The notes below the pieces were generated by a model, which worked only from the letters and a program-made list of their open reading frames with translations, was not told the origin of the DNA and searched no databases. This document shows positions 23,901 to 34,054 of a DNA stretch of 42,597 nucleotides, one piece after another. The stretch lies in assembly GCA_027596035.1 (NCBI GenBank), contig JADGJA010000103.1:1-42597 (forward strand), written 5' to 3'. Every line of letters begins with the position of its first letter. Position 1 is the first letter of the stretch. The position numbers and the translations under genes were made by a program. This DNA is from Thoreauomyces humboldtii. Its lineage: Eukaryota; Chytridiomycota; Chytridiomycetes; Spizellomycetales; Powellomycetaceae.

Positions 23901-25917
23901 TCCGAGATTTTGCAGCCGCAGTCCTTGGTTGTTCTTGGGGCCGAGGAGCGACCTTGTTCAACATAGCCAAGGGCTCCCGAACCTTAGCCCCTGGAAAATC
24001 TTTTCCGTATTGTTCCGTAGTCTGCCGGATCCTTTGAATGGAGGGCCTATCAACGTCGATCATTTCGGGGGTTGGGGGTTCCCAGGAACGAACTGGTTGT
24101 GGAAAGCCATGGTGTCTTTGTGACCGCTGTTCAAATTCCCGGTCAGAACTCGTTTCGTCTCGACCGATATCCGTGGGAACTGTTTAATTACGTACCCGAC
24201 CCTTTTCCAGCTCCGATATCTTCTTGTCAATGATGCTTTTGATCCGCGAGGTATCCAGCGGACCGGAATTTGCGTCGGCATCGTCAGAGTCCTCAGAACC
24301 CACACCGAAAGTTGGCTCAAACTCAAAGTGAGGTAAAGAGGTCACTTCTGTGACGCTGATAATCTCCGAAGACTGCTTGCGACAATCTCGCAGAGCTCGA
24401 GCAATGCCAGAATAGGTTGAATCCAATTGCGATGGACATTTCCCGGCGAAACCTTCATTTGTAGGCTCGGGAACCAATGTTCGTGATTCCAATTCCGGGA
24501 CGTGAAGGGCCTTGTCGGCAGACATGCCCTCTCGAGCAGTCTTGATTTGAATCAGATCATCAATAGGTGACCAGCGCAAGTTTTCGTGGATAGTGGCCAG
24601 ATCCCGCATTGCATCATCGATGCGCTCCTCGAGGAAAATGCGAACGGGCTCCGGTGCTGGCGGTGAGATCTTCTGAGACGGCGGACTTTGGGAAGATGGA
24701 CCTACGCGTCCCGCGCTATCTACGAGACCTCGCAATTCCTGATGCAGGCTTCGTAGCTGTTGCTTCACTTCATCAAAGCTACCGTTGGGATCAGCAACAG
24801 TGACCCGTGGTTCGCCTATTTTTAACACGCTCGGATGCGATTGCGCAATCTTCTCGGCCACTGGGCCTTTAGGAGAGGATGCAGGCTTGAACTCCGTTCC
24901 CGTTTGGATTTCAAGTTGTCGAATGAGTGGAGGTTCAGGCAGGGCTACATCGTGTTGCATGCGCACAAACTCCTGCATCCTCTTCATGTGTGAGATCTGC
25001 CAGTCTGTTTGCTTTTCCTGCAACTCCTGAAGATTGTACATATGTTTCATGGCTTGACGTTGAATGGCCTCGGTTTGCTCGCTAGCAGTCTCGAGCTGAT
25101 GGCGCAGGACTTTTTGATTGAGTGTTTGCATCCGTTCCTGTAGTTGATCAAGAGCAAAAAGACTCTCCTCCACCACCGTTAAATCTGTGGCCACTGGAAC
25201 TTTTAACGCGCCGGCGAAAGGCCTGATCGGTGAAGTGTTCGGTGGGCCTGCGGTAAATAGATCCTTGCCGTGCTCTGTCAATTTTCGTCGCTTTTCATCC
25301 CGTGCGCTTGTGGACGAGGCTGGCAAGCTGGGCTCAGCAATCCCAGTAGCAGGTTTTCTTCGAGGCTCTGTTCCAAATCCCTTCGAAGTCACGGTGCTGT
25401 GGTGGATCGAGGGTTGTTGAAGTACAGGCAGGTTTCCAACGGTCGCTAGCCCAGACGCACCGGCCATTTGAGTGACAGCATTAGCGCTTTCTTGTAAGAT
25501 GCTCGGATCGCTCGCAGAAGTGGTGGGATCGGATAGAACGCGGATTCCCACCTGATGTTTGAGGGTATCCCTGAATCTTTCAATGGATTCCTGTAGAATT
25601 GATGCAGGGGCGACGAGCGATTCTGGCTTCGGACCGCCGTTTCCTCGATCGGGAGAGAAATGGTCTGTTTCTCGGCCACGAACATCAGACGAGTGTGAGG
25701 CTTTACGAAGGGCCTCCTTGCGCTGTGCGTCGAGTTTGGGAAGAGTGGGAAGTGCTGGGAGCTTCAAAGTAGTGGAAGGTAGCTCCTGATGTGCTCGCGC
25801 TCTTTCGAGGAGCTCGGTTGCAGCCCGCAAGTTGTTCTGAAGATTGTCTAGACGGAGTGCAGCCCAGGTGGCAGCAGTTGGATCAGGAGCTACACGGATA
25901 TCGGCATGATCAGTCAT
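20998..25917 (-). CDS. TALPID3: TALPID3 (KIAA0586)-like ciliogenesis protein
   Basis: TALPID3 is a centriole distal-end protein needed to build cilia in animals. Five exons, 25917-24196, 24126-23876, 23819-21749, 21690-21554 and 21487-20998, give 1556 aa (human about 1530). The order of recognisable pieces follows human TALPID3 as I recall it: an N-terminal coiled coil around MKHMYNLQELQEKQTDWQIS, then FYNVRISSAPVFLRR, then a KSLKTQT motif, then ERLAQWVQAEVLVNSI. Helices like VDSILEETLTDQMAKI and LLDETISSETRAIA come next, then a TKAPTPE motif, and C-terminal SDGEVLGHIYSEGELV with repeated SEGE/SEGV motifs. All four junctions keep phase, and the second required a 56-nt intron ending TATATAG. 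Similarity is patchy and recalled, not aligned, so orthology is probable, not proven. Shares a divergent promoter with the EF-hand gene. Confidence 0.65.
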
Positions 25918-26333
25918 GAGGAGGAGACGAATCCCTATGTCAGATGATGAGACGTGGATAGGTCAAGAGGTTCCGAGCGCTATCTGGGTTGGTGCTGCGA
26001 GACGAGAAATTGCGCTTGCTGCTGCGCGAGAGAGGAGGGTCGAGAGAAGCGACGTATGTTGCGCAGATGTCGAGAGGAGGAGGCGAAGAGGGGTCAGACA
26101 GCGATCGAGGAGGCAGAAAGGAAGAGGAGAAGAGGAGGGACCCAGAGACTGATGCAGGAGTGAGAAGCCGAGACCGAAGGGGGAGAGACATGAAGAAGGG
26201 AGGGGCAGGGAGACGCGCTCCTGGGACTGACCGTGTCAGAATCCGTCTGCCTGGTCGGACATGCCCCGGTGATGTCCTACTGTACAACGGCACGAGGACG
26301 AGAGCCCTCCCACAACAACAACCCCACGACAAG
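25918..26333. promoter_or_regulatory. Divergent promoter, TALPID3-like / EF-hand gene
   Basis: 416 bp, strongly purine-biased on the plus strand (long GA/GGA-rich stretch from about 26025 to 26220). I looked for an RFX X-box, the ciliary-gene element in animals. I found only a lone GTTGC half-site near 26058 and no good palindrome. Confidence 0.45.
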
Positions 26334-26965
26334 ATGGCCAGCAAGACCTACTCACCCTCGGAACTGGACGCTCTCTGGAAGCAGTTCGACTACAACGGCA
26401 ACGGGATCCTCTCTCTGGCTGAGATCGATCTCGCAGTCAAGCACGCCTTCCCTCAGTACGCAGACAACAAGCCCGTCCTTCTCCGAGCGTACAAGGCAGC
26501 CGACCACGGGAAGAAAAAGGACGGATTCATCGAAAAGGGTACCTAGCATTTGCATGGCGTGTGGGAACGGGCCCCGACACACGGGGCCCAGCGCGCGCGC
26601 CCGCGGAAATCGTTAACCTCGTGATCCATCGGTCATCAAGACGAGTTCGCAAGGCTCATCCGCTATCTTGCGCACTACGAGACCCTTTTCGAGCAGTTCA
26701 AGGGACTGGACAAGGACGGCGATCATCGAGTGGACTTCAAGGAGTTCGAGAAGGGATTCGCCACCGCGGGGATCAAGACCAACGAGACGCCCAGGCAGCT
26801 GTTCGACGAGATCGACAAGAACCACGGCGGCTACATCCTGTTTGACGAGGTTTGGACATCCCCGATGTGTTCCCCCCAGCGCTGGCCAGATCGAGGAAAG
26901 CTAACATCTGCACCCCCAAAAAGTTCTGCGGCGTCCTCGCGCAGAAGAAGCTCCATGGCCAGTAG
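26334..26965 (+). CDS. Small four-EF-hand calcium-binding protein
   Basis: Three exons, 26334-26538, 26641-26849 and 26924-26965, give 151 aa with four EF-hand loops. Loop 1 is canonical (DYNGNGILSLAE, residues 19-30). Loop 2 is stretched and probably non-binding (DHGKKKDGFIEKDE). Loop 3 is near canonical (DKDGDHRVDFKE, residues 92-103). Loop 4 is DKNHGGYILFDE (127-138). The YLAHYETLFEQFKGLDKDGD stretch resembles EF-hand proteins of flagellated protists, such as flagellar calcium-binding proteins. It lacks their MGC acylated N-terminus, so I leave it unnamed. The second exon-exon junction restores DEFCGVL. The intron 1 acceptor is unusually GC-rich. Divergent from the TALPID3-like gene, convergent with NoxR. 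Confidence 0.85.
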
Positions 26966-27076
26966 ATCGCATCCTCATTCCAGAACAAGGCAACGCAACA
27001 AGTGTACATAGTTTCAGAATGCGTTAGATAAAAAACAAAAAGATGTATGGTACAGTGTAGAGGACAACAGGAGCCT

Positions 27077-28948
27077 TCATAGAAGCTCGCACCAAACCTC
27101 GACTTTCCCTCCCTCGCCCCACTCGACGCCCTGAACCGCCCAAGCCACCTCCAGATCCTCTTGGTCCACGATCGTGACAAGCTCGTCATCATCATCCTTG
27201 TACTTGAGTTGGAAGGCCTGGTTGCTTGACAACCCAAATTTATCTTGAAGGCGGTTCAGAAGATCGGACAGCTGTACCACCGGTGGAAGAAGGAGGATAC
27301 GGGTGGTGTCGTAATGCGCTTTCAGCTTGATCTACAGAATAGAAAGAAAGGTAAGCAGAGCGAACTTCGACAGGCCTCCCGGCCTCTGATAAGGCGGCCC
27401 TCCAGCTCCAGTTACCTTGTCAGCTACCGTACTAGTGTTGCTGCCAACCGGCGACGACGCCTGCGCGCGGGACACCGGAGGACGACGATTCGACGGATAC
27501 GCAGGGCCTGTAGGTGGGGCATACTGCTCCCGACCGTTATTGCGACCGTTATCCCGACCGTTATCCATGTCCCGCCCGTAATTCCTCGGGTTGTCGCGAC
27601 CGTTCTCTCTTCCATTGTCTTGCCTATCGTCCCTGCCAGGATCTCCATCGTCGCCCCTAGCGTAGCTTCCGTTCCTTCCATACCCGCTGCCATTCCGACT
27701 GAAGGTCCCTCCACCTCCACGTTCGTTGTCGTCATTTTCACCAAGGTCCGACATAAGTTCGTCAATGGGATTAACACTGAGAGTAGGAACCCGAGTCGGC
27801 AGTGCCCTGAAATCATTGTTCTGACCTAGCGAGGAAGACCGATTCCGTAGCGGGCGCATGAGACTCGGTTGTGCAACGCCGCCACCCACAAGACGTGATG
27901 AACCCGGAGCAGTGACCGTGGCGGACCGGCTCAGAACGCCTGTGGAAGTATTCGACCGCGCTAGCGAGGGTAAAGGAAACGCTGAGATATCGTTTGTGCT
28001 GTTCGATCGTGGCAGCGTTTTCATCTTGAGCTCGCGTCCCGAAAACCCGGCATAGTTGTCCGTCGCCTCCACGCTGGCCACAACCTTCGCTTTTCCCATG
28101 TAGTCTTTGAAGTCAATGTTTTTGACCCTGCCAGTTGGTGGCCGGTATACGCAGTCCGGTGCTACGGCATACGGGCCAAGAAATTCGGGAGCTCTATCCC
28201 CAAGCTTCATGGCTTCATCGATGTTGCGGAAATCCTCCGTGCTTTCGGAAGATGGAGGGCGCGACCGCGAAGCGTCGTCAAAATCTTTGTAGGCTTCGTC
28301 CACTTGACCCATTGCCGCCAAGCACAGTCCGCGATTAAACGACACTTCACAGGAGAATAGCTTGAAGGACAAGCCTAGCTGGGCATAGTCTATTTGGGAG
28401 TTGCCTCGCAAATACTGAGGCAGTATGAAAAAGCAGGAGGTCAGTCATAGCACCCCACCACCGCCACTGCGTGCGGCGCCGGAATACTCACAGTGAGGGC
28501 ATCGTTGAAGTCGGCTAGGCTATCGTCGAGGGCGTTGGCATTGTAATGGCAAACTCCTCGCATGAAATATCCCACGGCAAGGAACGGGTCGCATGCCACG
28601 GATCGTCCCAAGGCAGCAATCTACAGGATCACATGTAAGCAGCTCTCCCGACAACGCAGTCCCAGAAAGCGGAGCGAACACTTACAGCGTCGTCCAAAGC
28701 GCCCAGGTTTATGAAAGCCATTGCAATGTTGAAATGGATCTTTGCAGTGTCGGCAATAGCCATGAACAGGTCAAGGCAGCGTTCATAGTCCTTGGCATCG
28801 AAGGCGTCCACACCTTCGACCCATTGCTTGAGCTCCACCTTGCCAATGTAAGGAAAACATATGAAGTCAGCTCAACAGGCAAAAGCAACCCCTCCCCAGA
28901 ATCAGGAAGACTACGGCAGAAAGGAGATTTGCGTACCCGCAATGCCAT
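27077..28948 (-). CDS. noxR: NoxR, p67phox-like NADPH oxidase regulator
   Basis: Fungal counterpart of p67phox; binds Rac and activates NADPH oxidases that make superoxide. Five exons, 28948-28937, 28838-28686, 28620-28492, 28414-27416 and 27331-27077, give 515 aa. Four TPR-like helical pairs lie at the N-terminus (WVEGVDAFDAKDYERCLDLF to YLRGNSQIDYAQLGLSFKLF and EVSFNRGLCLAAMG). The activation domain has PDCVYRPPTGRVKNIDFKDY, a clear family match. A Ser-rich middle and a Gly-Arg-Asp-Asn repeat region follow. The C-terminus is a PB1 domain (VQLSDLLNRLQDKFGL...LKYKDDDDELVTIVDQEDLE). There is no SH3 domain, as in other fungal NoxR and unlike p67phox. The first exon (MALR) and its AAG acceptor are the least certain part. 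Confidence 0.88.
27529..27564. repeat. Three tandem 12-nt repeats inside NoxR
   Basis: Three head-to-tail 12-mers share GACCGTTAT (27529-27540, 27541-27552, 27553-27564). On the minus strand they encode part of the Gly-Arg-Asp/Asn-Asn repeat (NGRDNGRNNGRE). More diverged copies of the same amino-acid repeat continue to about 27650. Confidence 0.8.
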
Positions 28949-29161
28949 ACAAATGCTAAATCCGAAGTCGTTGGTTCACTATTAGCTCAAGTGTTGTTGA
29001 GAGCAATGGGAAGGTGGAAATGGACCCATGCTCCAGAGGAGAAGGACCGAACCCTCTTCTTCGAATGGTTGGTTCTTGGCACCGCGACGCGTCGAACTCG
29101 TCCGCGGCTCTTACCGTATCCTTCAAGTTGTGACAGCAGGCTTTCCTCTGCAGGAGCGACA

Positions 29162-32100
29162 ATGGAACTGGTGTCCCCCGGCACTGACCCGGCCTCGATG
29201 GATCTCTCTGAGCATTTACCACGAGCGGACGTCCCGAGAACAGATACTTCCAAGGATCGAAAAGGAACTGGGGATCAGGAAGCTTCTGACGACCTGACCG
29301 ATTTGACGGACACCAGGACTCCAAGGAGCACCTCTCCTGCGAAGAGCGAAGCTACTCTTTCCGGCGCTCGCAGGACAGCTTCCACGGAGCGGCCGGCTGG
29401 AGCTTCTCAGGCGAGAGCAAAGCAGCAAGGGGCAAACGCTGAAGACTCCCGAGGACCGCGGCCCGCTTTGGGCCTGGTGACAAAGAACGTTGAAAAGGCG
29501 CCATCACCGCTCACATCGTTACCGCGAACACCCATCTCACCTCCACGACGAGCCTCATCCTATCAAGTTCGCACGCCAGCTGAAAATCGATATCTATCGC
29601 ATCGCAACTACTCTGTGTTGCAACGACTGGGGACCAGCCCAAAGTGCTTGCTTGATGACGAAGCGGCGTGGAACGCTGTTCTACGCGGGGAGCGCCTTCC
29701 CCAGCCAGTCAATAGGTACCAAAGATACGGAGTGACGAGCGTTGTATCTTGACTCAAGAATTTGAGACGCCAGTCAGGAAGCTTTCGATCTCGAGATGCT
29801 GACACTGCAGTTTGGTGAAAGTATATGTGCGTAACAATCATCTGGGAGGTTCCCGAAAGGCTCTTCCCTTATCTTGCACCTGTGATTTCAAAGCGAAGAC
29901 AAACGCGATTACTGCGAACTTCAATTATCTTCTGCTACACTTGCTCAGTCATATGAGGAACATGCGCGTGGCCGCGTACGACGGGTAAGCCCATAAACGG
30001 AGGAAATGGAAAAGGAATGATCATTCTGATGGGCCAGTCTTCCTTAGAGAGTGGCCGGTCGAGTCGTACAATGCACTGTTCCTCGTCCGTTTATGCGTAA
30101 AGTACTTTGTAGAAAGCTTAGCTCAGATATCAATACACGAACAATTTGAAAGTAAGCACGGGCGATGGGCTGGCAACTAAGCACGCCATCTCTTTCTAAA
30201 ACGGGTGATGGGGATAGTGGATCGAAGAGTCCCGCAGCGCATTCCGAAAGTACGGTTGACCGCTGCTTTCAATTCTGCGACAAAAGGAGATGCTATCATG
30301 TTTGATTCTCGCGTGGTGCAGGGTGAGACGACATGTTAAGGCCATTGCCGTCAGAAAACTCAATACTTTTAGTCAGATACACGGCTGAGAGCACAGCAAC
30401 TACTTGAAGAGCTGTTTCAGATTATTATATACGCCGAAATAAAGTAAGTTGCTTCCGCGGATTTAAGGTAATGGCAGGTTTAACTGATTCGAGATAACCC
30501 AGCACGTCCATGAACTACGAGTTTTATATCGAGGCGACCAATCTCGCGCTGGTTATGGCATCGATGCAACTCAGCAATCCACCCTCGGAAGCACGCGAAG
30601 GGCTGTATTTTTTGGAAATTCTGCTGGATCGCTTGAGGTTTGTATGAATCTGGTTCTGTTTGCCAATGATGTCGACTGACAGGGCGTAAAGTCACTTTGC
30701 AGGTGGAGCGGTGCAGCGGCTCCTTACGAATATTTCACAAAGACCACCGCCAGTGGGTCCTTCGGCTGGTAGCATCTGCGCATCTGCTTCATCCCAGGCA
30801 GAAGGGGCTAACCGCATTGTGTTTAGGAATGCTTTATGGCGCGTATTCGTACCTCTTCACTGCTGCTAAACGTCAGGCTGAGCCTCAAGTCTCGCCAATC
30901 GCGGACAAGAGTGCGCATTTGTTTCTCATACTCCTGAACCAGAACCCAAAGCACTTTGCGAATGAGTTTAAAGAGGCCATCCGTCGCCTGCAGGACAGTA
31001 ATGGTCAGCGGTGGATATGTTTTGAACTGTCTTCTGAAGTGAGATTGACTTGAACGTCCTCACAGCCTCAACCCCTGGCACGAAGGAAGACAACACGATC
31101 AACGTCTCGTTCCGGCAGATCTATCAGTACCTATGCGGGTAACATTCCTTTTGTGGCGAGCGAAAATGTGCACATGGTTCCCAGCGAAGCCAGCTGATTT
31201 CCCTATTATTCAGAACGATATCGTCCGAAGAGACCTGCCTAGTGCTTTATCCGTTGCTACTTCACAATCGAAGCTTTCGAACCTACATTTTGTCCCGGTC
31301 TGACCCTGAAAGCTTGGTGGGTGTTGTGCGCTCCTTGTCGAGTATATCGTTTCGAATTAACCATTTCCGCTAGCTTCTTCCAGTCTTGAAACAGATTTAC
31401 GAGTTTTCAGAACAAAAAGCGAATCTTCCCCATCTGTACATACTCCTGATCATAATCCTCCTATTGACTCAAGACTCGGATTTCATTGATAGCAGCCAAA
31501 AGATTGTGAGTGAAGACATGTGCACTCACATCCGTTCTTGGCCCGTTCACTCACATTTGTCGTAGACCGTACAAACCCACCCATGGTACACGGAGCGTGT
31601 TCTCAAGTCTATATCATTGGGAGGCCTCACATTTTTGGTTATCGTCCGCGTCGTGCAAGCCAACCTGGCAACATTTAAGGTAGAACAGTGATCCGAAGAC
31701 AGCGAGATTTGCATGAATAACGAGATTTGCAGGACACCTATTGTCACTCGCTTTGCTGCGCCATTCTTACGAACTTGTCCCACAATGTCCTGCATATGAG
31801 CTCAGTGGTGGCCCAGCGTATCGTAAGGTATAGTGACAATTCGCGGTCAGGCAGCAGTGGCGGTGCGCTGATTTCCGGTTCAGCTTTTACGAGATGGTTG
31901 CGAAGCGATATCAAAAGTTGCTCGACCATGCTGGTCAGGCTTCCTCGGAAGATGTGAGTATTACACCTGGAGGAAAGGTATGGCTCAGTAATGCGTGTAA
32001 CTCCTTGCACGAGACGTCTCCGCTAACCAATATATAGTTGGATACCTCAGAGGGCCAGCTGGACACTCAGATTTACGGCGATCTTGTAGCGCTCCTCCTT

Positions 32101-32657
32101 GAGATCCTGAACGCTGTCATCTCCAATTCGTTGAAACACAATCCCGAGTTAGTCTATGCGCTGCTGCAAAAGCGCGACGCGTTCGCGCCTCTACGCACGC
32201 ACCCAAGATACGGAGAGTTCGTCGAAAATATCGATAAGGTGCGTGAATCGCATGGGATAGTCCAAATGGTTTTGGAACCTGATGCAGCCACCCGCACAAG
32301 GTTATCGAGCATTTCCATCATAAATTGCAAGAGGCTGACTTGAAGATGCCATCGACGAGTGACGTCGCAGATGTGATTGACCGCGCTACCAAGACCTGGA
32401 GTACCTCCACGCTGAAGGTGAGGTCGAATGGCCGTCAGGAAAAGGCGTGGCTGGACACCGATAACATCCTTTCCTTCCAGGTCTTTTCCGTATTGAAGTA
32501 CCAATATGAAGAGTCTCCGAACGAATGGGAGTTTTCGTTGCCATATGCGTGGCACACTGCTAACCAACGTAGCCTTATTTACTGGAACGAAGAGTCTACC
32601 GCCTTCATCCATGGGTTTGGGATTGGGATTCATGACGTTCCAGTTTTAGATAGCTGA
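29162..32657 (+). CDS. DYM: Dymeclin
   Basis: Peripheral Golgi protein involved in Golgi organisation. Eighteen exons: 29162-29715, 29774-29820, 29894-29984, 30048-30151, 30218-30322, 30377-30443, 30503-30641, 30717-30768, 30827-31003, 31066-31138, 31214-31316, 31374-31505, 31566-31679, 31733-31827, 31884-31953, 32038-32238, 32301-32417 and 32481-32657. This gives 805 aa (human 669). Matches run the whole length: AENRYL...DEAAWNAVL, NYEFYIEATNLALVMASMQL, GMLYGAYSYLF, LHNRSFRTYILSRSDPESL, WYTERVLKSISLGGLTFLVI, NSLKHNPELVYALLQKRDAF and FSLPYAWHTANQRSLIYWN. The first about 140 residues are Ser/Thr/Pro-rich and extra. The ATG at 29006 would add 52 more. Exon 5 and the 30641/30717 junction are the least certain. 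Confidence 0.88.
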
Positions 32658-32755
32658 CCGAAAGAATTATACTCGGTAGCCATTGCGGTGACTCACTTGT
32701 GGCGGCGGGCATCAAAACCTTCAGGCGTTCGCCAAAGCCGTTACCATTCCACGAA

Positions 32756-33679
32756 ATGGCGTCTACAGAACTTTTCAAAACCCCCACCCTTCACTCCTTC
32801 CCTACGGAACTTCTAAGCAAGATCTTGTCGCATCTCGAGGGGGATTACCTGAGCCGATGCGCAGGAGTCTGTCGACGGTGGGCGGTCATTGCCAACAGTG
32901 ACACCTTATGGAAGGGTCTGTGCCGAAAACGATTTGCTCTCCTTTGCCACGTTCCTTTCGAGTTGCACCCGCGTGGCGACTACACTGATCTAGTCCGCAC
33001 GCTCACCATCAAGGAAATCAAAACTCTGCTGCAGAGGCGCCATGTGTCAGTGCCGCTCGGAACAGTGGAAAAAAGCGATCTGGTCAGTCTCTTGACAATA
33101 TCGCGGCCGCTGTTCAGTCCAAGAGGCCGCTGGTCTGGCAAATGGTTGGGAGGGAGTGGCATCACGTCAGGATGGTTCCGAGCTTAACTTATGCTCCCTC
33201 GTGCTTCAGGAAATCTAGCTTTATTGTCTCCGAGCTTGACTTGCAACGGACAGTGTTAACTTTTCAAGAAGTCTCCTCATTTGAATGGCATTTTGAGGTA
33301 TCGGTATCCCGCCTGAGCAATATGATGTTCAATGACCCTCATGCCAGCGTTCTAAAGTTTTCGGAAAACTCGCAACAAGCCCGCAACGCAAACTTTCGGA
33401 TTCCTGCAACGATCGCCTACTTTCGACCAGATGGAACCTACGTGAACCCTGCCCTGAACGTCGAAGGCTATCGATGGCATTTGACTCCGGAGGGCTCGGT
33501 TCAAGTGGAAAGCTCACCAGCACACCGCGCGGAAAGAACTTTGAACGGAGGATGGGTAAGTTTCGTTTGCCTCTCGTATCTTGCTCACTGCTACTTCGGC
33601 TGACAGAATTGGCGTATAGGTCCTTCAAAACGGCTACTTCAAATACCGGAGCATGCACAATGGAAAGCCTTCGTATTGA
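32756..33679 (+). CDS. F-box protein
   Basis: Likely substrate adaptor of an SCF ubiquitin ligase. Three exons, 32756-33144, 33210-33555 and 33620-33679, give 264 aa. The F-box is at residues about 12-50: LHSFPTELLSKILSHL, then CAGVCRRWAVIANSDTLWK. The rest forms one domain with GKWKSSFIVSELDLQRTVLT, FEWHFEVS, YFRPDGTYVNPA, then PAHRAERTLNGGWVLQNGYFKYR. This layout is shared by a family of F-box proteins whose substrates are not known to me. The first donor (TG|GTTGGG) is weak but the join makes GKWKSSF in frame. It lies 98 bp downstream of dymeclin on the same strand, so it must carry its promoter in that gap or within the dymeclin 3' end. Confidence 0.82.
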
Positions 33680-34054
33680 TCCTGCAAATAACAAGCCTTC
33701 CTTCTTATCCTACTCAAGCCTGCCTAAGACGTAAATAGCCTGCATTCTGCCCGTAAAGAACGTCGTACGATTAGGATTAGTTGAATGAGATTTATGTTTG
33801 CGCATTTTGGACCTACCCTCCCGCGAGCACGAAAACAGAGCATATACACAGCCCGTGACTAGGAATACTTTGATGCAGATAGAGGATATTGTTGAACGGG
33901 GAGTTTGCCGAACTTTCACGCCAGAATCCTGGCCAGTCGAAAGATCGATGAGCTACACGGATAACGTAAGCAGGTTTCCTCATGCGGGCAGAACGGTTTT
34001 TCGACTGCGGTCTTCCGACGATGATCCTCGCACGCAAACCACTTTCTTATCAGG
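33680..34054. other. Intergenic region between F-box gene and ARMC3
   Basis: 375 bp. An 86-codon frame runs through 33798-34058 on the plus strand but shows no family similarity and is probably chance. The region should hold the ARMC3 promoter. Confidence 0.4.

Noticed and set aside
25918..26333. RFX X-box in the TALPID3-like/EF-hand promoter
   Set aside because: Only a half-site GTTGC was found; no 14-nt imperfect palindrome.
27529..27650. Short tandem repeats considered as a CRISPR array or minisatellite
   Set aside because: Unit is 12 nt with no spacers and it is in frame as a coding Gly-Arg-Asn repeat in a eukaryotic gene.
27245..27829. 194-codon Arg/Pro/Val-rich plus-strand frame
   Set aside because: Antisense of the NoxR repeat linker; the periodic sequence keeps it open.
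28991..29752. Separate hypothetical gene upstream of dymeclin
   Set aside because: Its last 45 codons read AENRYL...DEAAWNAVL, matching the start of dymeclin, and a 58-nt intron at 29716-29773 joins it in phase to the next dymeclin exon.
30480..30695. Minus-strand 71-codon frame in the dymeclin region
   Set aside because: Overlaps dymeclin exon 7, which matches the family.
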